A model generated the notes under the pieces. That model was not told the DNA's origin. It did not search any database and was given only the letters and a program-made list of their open reading frames with translations. A stretch of 64,000 bases of DNA from Euzebya sp. GTDB taxonomy: Bacteria; Actinomycetota; Nitriliruptoria; Euzebyales; Euzebyaceae. The stretch spans positions 1-64,000 of the forward strand of contig NZ_CAXQBR010000094.1 of the NCBI RefSeq assembly GCF_964222135.1, read 5' to 3'. How positions within the stretch are numbered: the first letter of the stretch is position 1; every line of letters starts with the position of its first letter. This document shows, piece by piece, positions 24,957-36,908 of this stretch. Position numbers and translations under genes: made by a program.

Positions 24957-25433
24957 GTGCAGGAGATCGAGCGGAAGTGGCTGGTGGCGCGCCCACCCGG
25001 TGAGGTGGGTCCCGGCGCCGACGGCACGCCGATCCGCCAGGGCTACCTGACCGGTGCCGACGGCGATCCCGAGGTGCGCCTGCGCGACCGCGGAGGCGCC
25101 CGGCAGCTGACGGTCAAGGTCGGTGCGGGGTTGTCGCGCGACGAGTTCGAGATCGCCGTCGACGACGACACCTTCGAGGGGCTGTGGGCCCACACCGGGG
25201 GCGCGCGGGTCGAGAAGGTCCGCCACGAGCTCCCGGTCGGCCCCTACACCGCCGAGCTGGACGTCTACGCCGGTGACCTCGAGGGGCTCATGACCGTGGA
25301 GGTCGAGTTCCCGTCGGCCGCGGCGGCGGACTCCTTCACCCCTCCCGCGTGGTTCGGTCGCGACGTCACCGGCGACGATGCCTACGCCAACCGGCGGCTG
25401 GCCCGCGAGGGGCTGCCGCCGGCGGACGGCTGA
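24957..25433 (+). CDS. CYTH domain protein (triphosphate tunnel family)
   Basis: The 158-residue protein starts VQEIERKWLV, the ExExK motif (E3, E5, K7) that binds metal and triphosphate in CYTH enzymes. Inward-facing basic and acidic strands follow (EVRLRDRGG, LTVKVG, VEKVRHEL, AELDVYAGDLEGLMTVEVEF). Members hydrolyse inorganic triphosphate or act as class IV adenylate cyclases; at this short length triphosphatase activity is more likely. The GTG at 24957 is chosen because it places the ExExK motif at the N-terminus as usual. It is convergent with the dihydroorotate-dehydrogenase-like gene. Confidence 0.88.
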   Translation: MQEIERKWLVARPPGEVGPGADGTPIRQGYLTGADGDPEVRLRDRGGARQLTVKVGAGLSRDEFEIAVDDDTFEGLWAHTGGARVEKVRHELPVGPYTAELDVYAGDLEGLMTVEVEFPSAAAADSFTPPAWFGRDVTGDDAYANRRLAREGLPPADG

Positions 25434-25475
25434 CCACCTCAGCCATCCGCCGGCGCGCCCGCCGTCGCGCCCCGC

Positions 25476-26498
25476 CTACCAGGGGCCGTGCCCCTGGGCG
25501 CTCTGGAAGCTGTTGGCGAAGTCGATCAGGCCCTGGACGTAGTTGGCGCGCTCGAAGGCAGCCGGGTCGGCGACGTTGGCCTGGCTCGCGCTGCCGCGCA
25601 GCTCGGCCACCGAGGCGTAGCCGTGCTCGGTGCCCCAGGCGACCAGCGCCTGCTCCACCGTCGAGACCTGCGACGGGCCGTAGCGCAGCAGCGCCGACGT
25701 CATCATCGTCACGTCGGCACCGGCGAGCAGGGCCCGGGCCGCGTCGAGGCCGGTGTGGATGCCCGTCGTGGCCGCGAGGTCCGCGGACAACCGCCCGTGC
25801 AGCATGCCGAGCCACCGCAGCGGCAGCCGCAGCTCCGACGGGCTGGACAGCTCGAGGGCGGGGACGACCGCCCTGGTCTGGGGGTGGATGTCGGGCTGGT
25901 AGAAGCGGTTGAACAGCACCAGCGCATCAGCTCCGACCGCCACCAGCCGGGCGGCGAAGTGCCCGAACGCGGTGTAGTAGGGGCTGACCTTGACCGCGAG
26001 CGGGATGTAGGTGACCTCGTCGACCGCCCGGACCAGGTCGAGCTGCTCGGCCTCGATCGCCGAGCCGGAGGTGTCGACGTCGGCGGCGACGCGGTACAGG
26101 TTCAGCTCGAGGGCGTCCGCGCCGGCGTCCTGGATGAGGCGGGCATAGCGCTCCCACCCGTCGGCGCTGACCCCGTTGAGGCTGGCGATCACCGGGATCT
26201 CGAGGACCCGCTTGGCCTCCTCCACGTGGCGGAGGTAGCGGTCGCTGATCGACTCGATGCCCTGCAGGTCGGGGAAGTAGCTGGACGCCTCGGGGTTGCC
26301 CTGGTCGACGTCGAACAGCGCGCTGGTCGACATCTCGTCGTGGATGACCTGCTCCTCGAACAGCGAGGGCAGCACCACCGCGGCGATGCCCGCGGCCTCG
26401 AGGGCCCTGAGGGAGTCGATCTTCCCGGTCAGCGGACCCGGCGACGCCACGAGCGGCGACCGCAGGTCGAGGCCCAGGTAGGTGGTGGACAGGTCCAT
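25476..26498 (-). CDS. dihydroorotate dehydrogenase-like flavoprotein
   Basis: The 340-residue TIM-barrel protein belongs to the PyrD-like family frequently encoded beside pyruvate:ferredoxin oxidoreductase. Visible parts include LRSPLVASPGPLTGKIDSLRALEAAG, ASLNGVSADGWERYARLIQDAGADALELNLY, LAVKVSPYYT and TGIHTGLDAARALLAGADVTMM for flavin and substrate binding. It starts one base after the nifJ stop, so the two genes form an operon. The pyrimidine role is doubtful: the association with NifJ suggests another flavin-dependent reaction in the same pathway, but the substrate is unknown. Confidence 0.87.
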   Translation of the reverse strand: MDLSTTYLGLDLRSPLVASPGPLTGKIDSLRALEAAGIAAVVLPSLFEEQVIHDEMSTSALFDVDQGNPEASSYFPDLQGIESISDRYLRHVEEAKRVLEIPVIASLNGVSADGWERYARLIQDAGADALELNLYRVAADVDTSGSAIEAEQLDLVRAVDEVTYIPLAVKVSPYYTAFGHFAARLVAVGADALVLFNRFYQPDIHPQTRAVVPALELSSPSELRLPLRWLGMLHGRLSADLAATTGIHTGLDAARALLAGADVTMMTSALLRYGPSQVSTVEQALVAWGTEHGYASVAELRGSASQANVADPAAFERANYVQGLIDFANSFQSAQGHGPW

Positions 26499-26499
26499 G

Positions 26500-30108
<3,609 letters not shown>

Positions 30109-30197
30109 GGGGACCGTCCTCGTCGACCTGGTTCTGGTTCGAGCCGAACAGTGCCGTCCGGTCCGTGACCCGGCCAGTCCGGTCGGACCGGGCCGGT

Positions 30198-30211
30198 CGG
30201 GACCTTGGTCC
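30198..30211. promoter_or_regulatory. GGGACC-TT-GGTCCC palindrome (DosR-box-like)
   Basis: A perfect 14-bp palindrome lies in the divergent region between nifJ and the Rieske-like gene. Its layout matches the DosR/DevR core of mycobacteria (GGGACT-WW-AGTCCC), with a symmetric C/G change. It is about 90 bases upstream of nifJ and 66 upstream of the other start. No DosR gene is in the window. Confidence 0.4.
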
Positions 30212-30276
30212 CTGGCCGCCGCGCGGTCACGGCGTCACCTGGGGTGATCCCGTGACGACCGTAGACTGGCCGCCGC

Positions 30277-30963
30277 ATGGTTGACCAGGGCCGGATCGAC
30301 CCGTTCGACCCCCGGTTCCCGGACGGCTCGAGCCCCGCCAGCCCGCCTCCGGGGGGACCGTCGCGCCCGCGCGCCCTGGTCCGCAGCCGAGGCCCGGGAC
30401 CGGACCCGGACGACCCCAGGGTGCGGGTGCTCCGCGGGGCGTTCCCGCTGCTCGCCCTCGCCGCCGTCGCGGTCGTCGGGCTGGTCTTCTACAGCGGCCT
30501 GTCACCCGGCGGGTCCACGGTCGTCGTCGGTCCCGCCGACCGGGTCGCGGCCGCCGTCGAGGACCGGCCGCGCCGGGTGTGCTTCGGCGGGTCGAACCCC
30601 TGCGCCTGGCTCACCGCGGTCGACGGCCGCGTGGTCGCCTTCAACACCAACGGGCCGCTCGCCGAGGAGTACGGCCGCCAGGGCGTCGGCTGGTGCCCGA
30701 GCAGCGGCGGGTTCGGCGCCAACGCGACCGGGTCGCGCTGGGACCGGCGCGGGTTGGTCGTGGAGGGGCCCGCCCCCCGCTCCCTCGACCGGTTCAGCAC
30801 GTCGGTGGACGCGGACGGCGACCTAGTCATCGACTTCGCGTCCCTGACCGCCGGGCTGGCCGACTGGCAGGTCGACGCCGCGGACCTGACGCCCCCCGAC
30901 GGCCCGGACTGCGAGCAGGTGCCCTTCGACCGCGACCCGGACCTCGTGCTGGGCGGGGGGTAG
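30277..30963 (+). CDS. membrane-anchored Rieske-like protein lacking ligands
   Basis: The 228-residue protein has a proline-rich cytoplasmic N-terminus, one transmembrane helix (AFPLLALAAVAVVGLVFYSGL, residues about 55-75), and an outside domain that follows the Rieske pattern: VDGRVVAFNT, then WCPSSGGFG, GSRWDRRG, VVEGPAPRSLDRF and VDADGDLVIDF. In true Rieske proteins two Cys and two His bind a 2Fe-2S cluster; here only one Cys remains at those places and no His, so a cluster is unlikely. ATG 30277 is nine bases after TAGACT. The function is unknown; a structural or regulatory relative of respiratory Rieske proteins is my inference. Confidence 0.6.
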   Translation: MVDQGRIDPFDPRFPDGSSPASPPPGGPSRPRALVRSRGPGPDPDDPRVRVLRGAFPLLALAAVAVVGLVFYSGLSPGGSTVVVGPADRVAAAVEDRPRRVCFGGSNPCAWLTAVDGRVVAFNTNGPLAEEYGRQGVGWCPSSGGFGANATGSRWDRRGLVVEGPAPRSLDRFSTSVDADGDLVIDFASLTAGLADWQVDAADLTPPDGPDCEQVPFDRDPDLVLGGG

Positions 30964-30973
30964 CGTGCAGGCC

Positions 30974-31758
30974 ATGGATCTCGGACTGCAGGACAAGGTC
31001 GTGGCGATCGCCGGGGGCACCTCAGGGTTGGGACGGGCCACGGCGGAGGCGATGCGCGCCGAGGGGCGACGGTCGCGGTGTGCGGGCGGGACGCCGGCAA
31101 GGTCGAGGCCGCGAGGGCCGAGGGGCTGGATGCCGCCGCGGTCGACGTGACCGACCACGGTGCGGCGCGGGCGTGGCTCGACGACGTCGCCGCGCGCCAC
31201 GGCGCGCTGCACGTGCTGGTGGCGAACGCCGGCGGTCCGCCCCAGGGGATGGCGACCGCCTTCGACGTGCAGGCCTACCGCGACGCGGTGGAGCTGAGCC
31301 TCCTCAGCCTGATCAACCTGGCCCAGGCCGGCCTGCCGCACCTCCGCGACGCCGGGTGGGGCCGGATCCTCTTCGTCACGTCGAAGTCGGTGCGCCAGCC
31401 CATCCCCGCCCTCGCCCTGTCCAACACCGCCCGCATGGGCGTCGTCGGCTACGCCCGCTCGCTGGTCGCAGACCTGGCCGCACAGGACGCCGAGGCCGGC
31501 CGGCAGGGCACGGTCACCGTCAACGTCCTGGCCCCCGGCTCGACGCGGACCGGCCGGCTCGAGTCCCTCGCCGCCGGACCCGACGGGTCGGGTGACGTCG
31601 AGGAGGGCCTCGCCGGGATGGCCGCCGGCATCCCCCTCGGCCGCGTCGGCCGCCCCGAGGAGTTCGCCGCCGTCGCCACGTTCCTCGCCGGCGAGCCCGC
31701 CGCCTTCGTCACCGGCCAGGTCGTCCTCGTCGACGGCGGTGAGGTCCAGGCCCTCTGA
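30974..31758 (+). pseudogene. short-chain dehydrogenase/reductase, frameshifted
   Basis: ATG 30974, seven bases after TAGCGT, starts a Rossmann-fold reductase (LQDKVVAIAGGTSGLGRATA). The frame then shifts at the GGGG run at 31063-31066: adding one G would continue as EGATVAVCGRDAGKVEAARAEG and run intact to 31758. The rest has NAGG and a VDGG end. Where most family members have YxxxK it reads TSKSVRQPIPALALSNTARMG, as in the FabG-like subgroup with an altered active site. A single-base deletion in a homopolymer may be a sequencing error or a recent mutation. If intact it would be a 261-residue NAD(P)-dependent oxidoreductase of unknown substrate. Confidence 0.8.
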
Positions 31759-31795
31759 GGTCCAGACCCTCTGAGGTCCAGACCCTCTGAGGTCC
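31741..31795 (+). repeat. 16-bp tandem repeat copying the SDR 3' end
   Basis: GAGGTCCAG(G/A)CCCTCT is repeated three times from 31741, with a partial fourth copy. The first copy encodes the last residues and stop of the SDR gene (EVQAL, stop). The extra copies lie downstream of the stop and look like local slippage. Confidence 0.75.
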
Positions 31796-31818
31796 CAGCG
31801 GCGCAGCGAAGGTGGGCG

Positions 31819-31863
31819 CGATCGGGGCCTCCGTCGCCTGACGGCGACGTTCGGCGCGATCCT
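31819..31863. repeat. 45-bp dispersed hairpin element, copy 1
   Basis: The element has an inner stem CGTCGCC-TGAC-GGCGACG and outer GATCG/CGATC arms. It lies between the convergent SDR gene and folP-like gene, where a bidirectional terminator is expected. Copy 2 is at 49342-49386 and is identical at 42 of 45 positions, with both inner-stem differences compensating each other. Confidence 0.65.
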
Positions 31864-31877
31864 GGCCGGTCGAGCGG

Positions 31878-32744
31878 CTACTCCATGCCCCGCCAAGCCC
31901 GGGCCGGGGGGCGCCAGCCCATGATCGCCTCGGCCATCATGACCGCGCGCTTGGTGGCCCGGGTCTCGTGCACGCGGACCAGGCGGGCGCCGAGCAGCAC
32001 CGACGCGACCGCGGCGCCGACGGAGGCGTCGACCCGCTCGCCGATCTCGAGGTCGAGCGCCTCGCCGATGAAGTCCTTGTTGGACAGCGCGACGAGGACC
32101 GGGTAGCCGAGGGCGCACAGCTCCGGGAGCCGGCGGGTCACCTCGAGGGACTGCAGGGTGTTCTTCCGGAAGTCGTGCCCCGGGTCGATGATCAGCCTGT
32201 CCGGCGCCACGCCGGCGGCCTCGGCCAGCGACGCCAGCCGGGCCAGCTCGGCGGTGATGGCCGTCGTCGCGTCCGGCACGTAGTGGTTCCGGTACGGGCG
32301 GGTGCGCACCTCCCCGCCGGAGTGCATGAGCACCATGCCGGCATCGGGGAACTCCGCCACCACGCCGGCCAGGTCGGGGTCGGCCAGCGCCGAGGTGTCG
32401 TTGATGATGTCCGCGCCCGCCTCGAGCGCCGCCCGGGCGACGCGGGGCCGGAACGTGTCGATGCTGAGCACCGCCGACGAGCGGGCGCGGAACGCCTCGA
32501 CGAAGGGGATGATGCGGTCGAGCTCGTCGGACTCGCTGACGTCCTCACCCGGACCGGCCTTCACCCCGCCGACGTCGAGGATGTCCGCGCCGTCGGCCAC
32601 CTGCGCGAGGGCGTGGTCCACGGCGGCCTCCAGCCCGAACGTCCGCCCCTCGTCGTAGAAGCTGTCCGGCGTCCGGTTCACGATGGCCATCACCGCGACC
32701 TCTGTGTCGAAGTCGAACGTCCGGGTCGGGAAGGTCATCCGCAT
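31878..32744 (-). CDS. dihydropteroate synthase family, FolP2-like
   Basis: The 288-residue TIM-barrel protein carries pterin-site motifs in the form VMAIVNRTPDSFYDEG and VADGADILDVGGVKAGPG. Canonical folate enzymes have NVTPDSFSDGG and DIGGESTRPG, so this follows the actinobacterial FolP2 variant. Later motifs are LSIDTFRP, INDTSAL and LIIDPGHDFRKNT, and the end is HETRATKRAVMMAEAIMGW. In mycobacteria FolP2 is encoded near a small DivIVA-like gene, as here, and its role in folate synthesis is questioned. ATG 32744 (MRMTF) is chosen; an ATG two codons later is possible. Confidence 0.85.
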   Translation of the reverse strand: MRMTFPTRTFDFDTEVAVMAIVNRTPDSFYDEGRTFGLEAAVDHALAQVADGADILDVGGVKAGPGEDVSESDELDRIIPFVEAFRARSSAVLSIDTFRPRVARAALEAGADIINDTSALADPDLAGVVAEFPDAGMVLMHSGGEVRTRPYRNHYVPDATTAITAELARLASLAEAAGVAPDRLIIDPGHDFRKNTLQSLEVTRRLPELCALGYPVLVALSNKDFIGEALDLEIGERVDASVGAAVASVLLGARLVRVHETRATKRAVMMAEAIMGWRPPARAWRGME

Positions 32745-32771
32745 GCCAGCCGGTATCGTGCCCCACACGTC

Positions 32772-33098
32772 ATGATCCCCATCGTCTGCGTGTCCATCGT
32801 CCTCGCCGGCCTGCTGGTCTGGGCGCTGTACGCCGAGGTCGTCCCGCCGCGCGCCCGCTTCGTCCCCGCCCGGCTGGAACCCACCCTCACCGGTGCGGAC
32901 ATCCGCCGGCACGACTTCCCCCTGGTCGTGGCGGGCTACGACCCGCGGTGGGTGGACGCCCACCTCCGCCAGATCGCGGCGATCCACGACCACCTGCGCC
33001 AGACCGCCGGCACGTCCCCGCCGCCGACGACCACCAGGGACCTCGCGGCTGCCGCCGCCATGGAGCCCCACCCGCCGGCTTCGGTCCTCGATGGCTGA
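32772..33098 (+). CDS. small membrane protein with DivIVA-like segment
   Basis: The 108-residue protein has one N-terminal transmembrane helix (MIPIVCVSIVLAGLLVWALY). It is followed by a DivIVA-type motif, DIRRHDFPLVVAGYDPRWVDAHLRQIAAIHDHL, which in full-length DivIVA binds membranes and starts the coiled coil. The coiled coil itself is absent. It is divergent from the FolP2-like gene, and its TGA overlaps the ATG of the next membrane protein by eight bases. A role at the cell pole or in wall growth is only suggested by the motif. TATCGT twelve bases upstream may be its -10 box. Confidence 0.65.
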   Translation: MIPIVCVSIVLAGLLVWALYAEVVPPRARFVPARLEPTLTGADIRRHDFPLVVAGYDPRWVDAHLRQIAAIHDHLRQTAGTSPPPTTTRDLAAAAAMEPHPPASVLDG

Positions 33099-34068
33099 TC
33101 AGCCCGGTGCCTGGGGAGGGGGTCCCCGCCCCGAGGGACCCCCGCCGCCCGTGGCCCCCTCCCGCCCCGCGTACGACACCACCCGCGGGGTCGTGGAGGT
33201 CCGGCCGCTGCGCTTCACCGACATCCTCGACGGGTCCTTCGCGGTCTTCCGCGCCGGGCTGCGGCCCATGGTCGCGCTGGTCCTCGCGGTCATGGTCCCC
33301 CTCCAGCTCGTCACCGCCTTCGTGCAGCGGGAGGCCCTGGTCCTCGGCGTCAGCGGCATCCTCGACGATCCGACCGGCGCCCAGATCCTGCTCGGCGAGG
33401 GCGGGGTGACCGGCGCGACCGTCCTGTCGCTCGTCGTGCAGTTCGTCGTCACCCCCGTCCTCGCCGGGGCGCTCGCCCACGCCGCCGGACAGGTCGCGTC
33501 CGGACGCCCCGCGGACCTCCGACGCTCGACCGGCGTCGCCGTGCGCAGGGCCGGGTGGCTCGTCGGCGCGGCGGTGGGGTTCCTGATCGCCCGGGGCCTG
33601 CTGCTCGGGTTCGCGGTGCTGGCCGGGGTCGCCGGCGTCGCCCCGCTGGTCGCCGTCTTCATCGTGCTCGGCGTCATCGCGGCCATCGGGCTGACCCCGC
33701 TGGTCGCCGTGGTCACCCCGGCGGTGGTGCTCGAGGACGGCTCCGGCGCGGACGCGATCCGCCACGGCATCACCCTCGCGCGCCGCGCCTACTGGCGCAC
33801 CGCCGGGGTGGTCGTCGGCACCAGCTTCGTCTTCAACCTCATCGCCGTCCTGCTGGCCGGGATCCCCAACGCGATCGGCATCATCGGCGGGCTGGGCTTC
33901 GCCTGGGTCCTGATCGCCGCCGCCAACGTCCTCAGCCAGCTCATCGTCGTCCCCCTCACCGCGGCCGCCATGGTGCTGCTCCACAGCGACCTGCGGATCC
34001 GCCAGGAGGGCCACGACTTCGACGTCATCCTCGACCAGATGCGCGCCGCCGCAGGAGCGCGGCCGTGA
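33091..34068 (+). CDS. multi-pass membrane protein of the MoxR-DUF58 operon
   Basis: The 325-residue protein has a proline-rich N-terminus, a conserved VRPLRFTDILDGSFAVFRAGLRPMV entry, and about six hydrophobic segments. The last two are separated by AIRHGITLARRAYWRTAGVVVGTSF. The architecture resembles glycerophosphoryl-diester-phosphodiesterase membrane-domain proteins, which commonly precede DUF4129 genes in actinobacteria. ATG 33091 overlaps the previous stop, and its own TGA overlaps the DUF4129 GTG. It probably works in the same envelope-related process as the rest of the operon. Confidence 0.7.
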   Translation: MADQPGAWGGGPRPEGPPPPVAPSRPAYDTTRGVVEVRPLRFTDILDGSFAVFRAGLRPMVALVLAVMVPLQLVTAFVQREALVLGVSGILDDPTGAQILLGEGGVTGATVLSLVVQFVVTPVLAGALAHAAGQVASGRPADLRRSTGVAVRRAGWLVGAAVGFLIARGLLLGFAVLAGVAGVAPLVAVFIVLGVIAAIGLTPLVAVVTPAVVLEDGSGADAIRHGITLARRAYWRTAGVVVGTSFVFNLIAVLLAGIPNAIGIIGGLGFAWVLIAAANVLSQLIVVPLTAAAMVLLHSDLRIRQEGHDFDVILDQMRAAAGARP

Positions 34069-34703
34069 TCGGCCTCCTCGCCCAGGCGGACCCCGACACC
34101 ATCCGGCGCACGGCCGAGGAGGTGCTGAGCCAGGCCGACTACGCCGAGGCCGGCGGCCCGTCCCTCCTCGACCGCGCCCTGCAGGCCGCGCTGGAGCAGC
34201 TCGGACGGCTGCTGCTCCGCTTCGACGGCGACGGCGGCGCGGGATCGATCGTCGCGGCCCTGGCCCTGGTCGCCATCGTGCTCGCCCTGCTGACCGCCGT
34301 GGTCGTGTTCCTCGGCAGGCTGCGACGCGGCGCGACCGTGTCGACCGTCGTCACCGGCCCGATCGGGCGGACGCCGGTGTCCTGGGCCGACGAGGCCGAG
34401 CGGCACCTCCGCGAGGGCGCCTACCGCGAGGCGCTCCGCTGCCGGTACCGCGAGACCCTCGCGGTCCTCGCCGCCGCCGACCTGGTGGACGAGGTGCCCG
34501 GCCGGACCACCGGCGAGTACCTCCACGCAGTCACCACGGCCCTGCCGGCCGCCGCCGACCCCTTCGCCACCCTCACCGGTCGCTTCGAGGACGTCTGGTA
34601 CGGCGGTGTCGCCGTCGACGTCGACGACCTCGCCGCCGTCCACGCCCTGCAGGCGCGGATCGTCGACGCGGTCCCGCGCCGCACGGTCGGCGCCGGCCGG
34701 TGA
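34065..34703 (+). CDS. DUF4129 domain membrane protein
   Basis: The 212-residue protein has an N-terminal extracytoplasmic part, one transmembrane helix (IVAALALVAIVLALLTAVVVFL), and a C-terminal DUF4129 domain with AERHLREGAYREALRCRYRETLAVLA and EVPGRTTGEYL, ending in a FEDVWYGG motif. GTG 34065 has AGGAG eight bases upstream and overlaps the previous stop by four bases; its stop overlaps the next GTG in the same way. DUF4129 proteins accompany DUF4350, MoxR and DUF58 genes across actinobacteria. Their biochemical role is unknown. Confidence 0.85.
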   Translation: MIGLLAQADPDTIRRTAEEVLSQADYAEAGGPSLLDRALQAALEQLGRLLLRFDGDGGAGSIVAALALVAIVLALLTAVVVFLGRLRRGATVSTVVTGPIGRTPVSWADEAERHLREGAYREALRCRYRETLAVLAAADLVDEVPGRTTGEYLHAVTTALPAAADPFATLTGRFEDVWYGGVAVDVDDLAAVHALQARIVDAVPRRTVGAGR

Positions 34704-35901
34704 GCGCACCCGCGCACCCGGCCGGGACGAGCCGCCGCCAGGTGCTCCTCCGGTACCTCCTCGGTGCGATCGTCGTCGTCGTGCTCGTCGTCGCGATCGG
34801 TCCGCGCGGCCGGTCCGGCCCGCCCCTCGACCCGCGGTCGACCAGCCCGGTGGGGACCCGCGGGATCGTCGAGGTCCTCGAGCGCCTCGGCGTCGACGTG
34901 CGCGTCGACGACGGCGCCCCGACCGGCGACGACGGCGTCGCCCTGGTCATCACCGACGGCCTGTCCGACGCCCAGCGCGGGGCGGTCACCGACTGGGTGG
35001 CCGACGGCGGGCGCCTCGTCCTGGCCGACCCGTTCAGCGACCTCGCCCCCGACCTGACCGGCGTCACCAGCATCGCCTTCACCGAGCCCACGATCGAACC
35101 GGACTGCGACGACCCGCTCGTCGACGGGGTCGACCGGGTCGCGGTGCAGGGCGGCTCGGTCTTCGACCTGGGGCCGGACGCGACGGGCTGCTTCCCGCGC
35201 AACGACGGCCACTGGATGGTCCGCACGCCGCGGGGGGAGGGGGAGGTCATCAGCATCGGCGGGCCGTTCACCCTCACGAACCAGCTGCTCGACGTCGAGG
35301 ACACCGCCGTGCTGCTGGTCAACCTCCTCACCCCCGAGGGGGAGGCGGACCTGCACGTGATCACGCCGGACGACCCGGCGGGGGCGGGGGCGGGGGAGGG
35401 GCTCGCCGACCTCCTCGGCGACCAGGTGGCCTACGCGCTGCTCCAGCTCCCCCTGGCCTGGCTCGCCCTGGTCTGGTGGCGGGCGCGCCGCCACGGCCGG
35501 CCGGTCGGCGAGACCACCCCGGTGCGCATCGAGGCCGCCGAGACGACGGTCGCCGTCGGCAACCTGCTGTCCCGCGCAGGGCGGGCCCCTGAGGCCGCGG
35601 CGATCATGCGGGCCCACGTCCACCGCCAGCTCACCCAGCGCCTGGGCATCCCCGCCGTCGACGACCCCGAGACCTTCGTCACGATCGCCGCGGCCCGCAC
35701 CGACCTCACCGCCGAGACGCTCCGCAGCCTCCTGCTCGCGCCGCTCCCGACCGACGACGCCGGACTGGTCCGCTACGCCAACGCGGCGGCGTCGACCGTC
35801 GCCCGGATCCGCCAGCGCCAGACCGCCGACCCGCGGGACGGCAGCACCGCCGCACCGCCGACCAGCCCGCACCCGTCCACGACCACAGGAGCCCCGTCCC
35901 C

Positions 35902-35905
<4 letters not shown>
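34700..35905 (+). CDS. DUF4350 domain membrane protein
   Basis: The 401-residue protein has a transmembrane helix near the N-terminus (LLGAIVVVVLVVAIGP) and an external DUF4350 domain (RSTSPVGTRGIVEVLERLGVDVRV, then ADGGRLVLADPFSDLAP). A second membrane helix (AYALLQLPLAWLALVWW) precedes a cytoplasmic helical tail. It sits between DUF4129 and moxR with four-base GTGA overlaps at both ends, so expression is strictly coupled. Relatives are thought to present a substrate or ligand domain outside the membrane for the MoxR/DUF58 system; this is inference from context. Confidence 0.85.
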
Positions 35906-36885
<980 letters not shown>

Positions 36886-36908
36886 GCTCGGCTCCCGAGC
36901 CCGACGTG

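Noticed and set aside
19777-24996. One open frame of 1,739 codons on the minus strand
   Set aside because: It is the PLP enzyme frame continued antisense through ppdK and tetR. Only the part upstream of about 23340 resembles a protein family; the rest mirrors ppdK codons.
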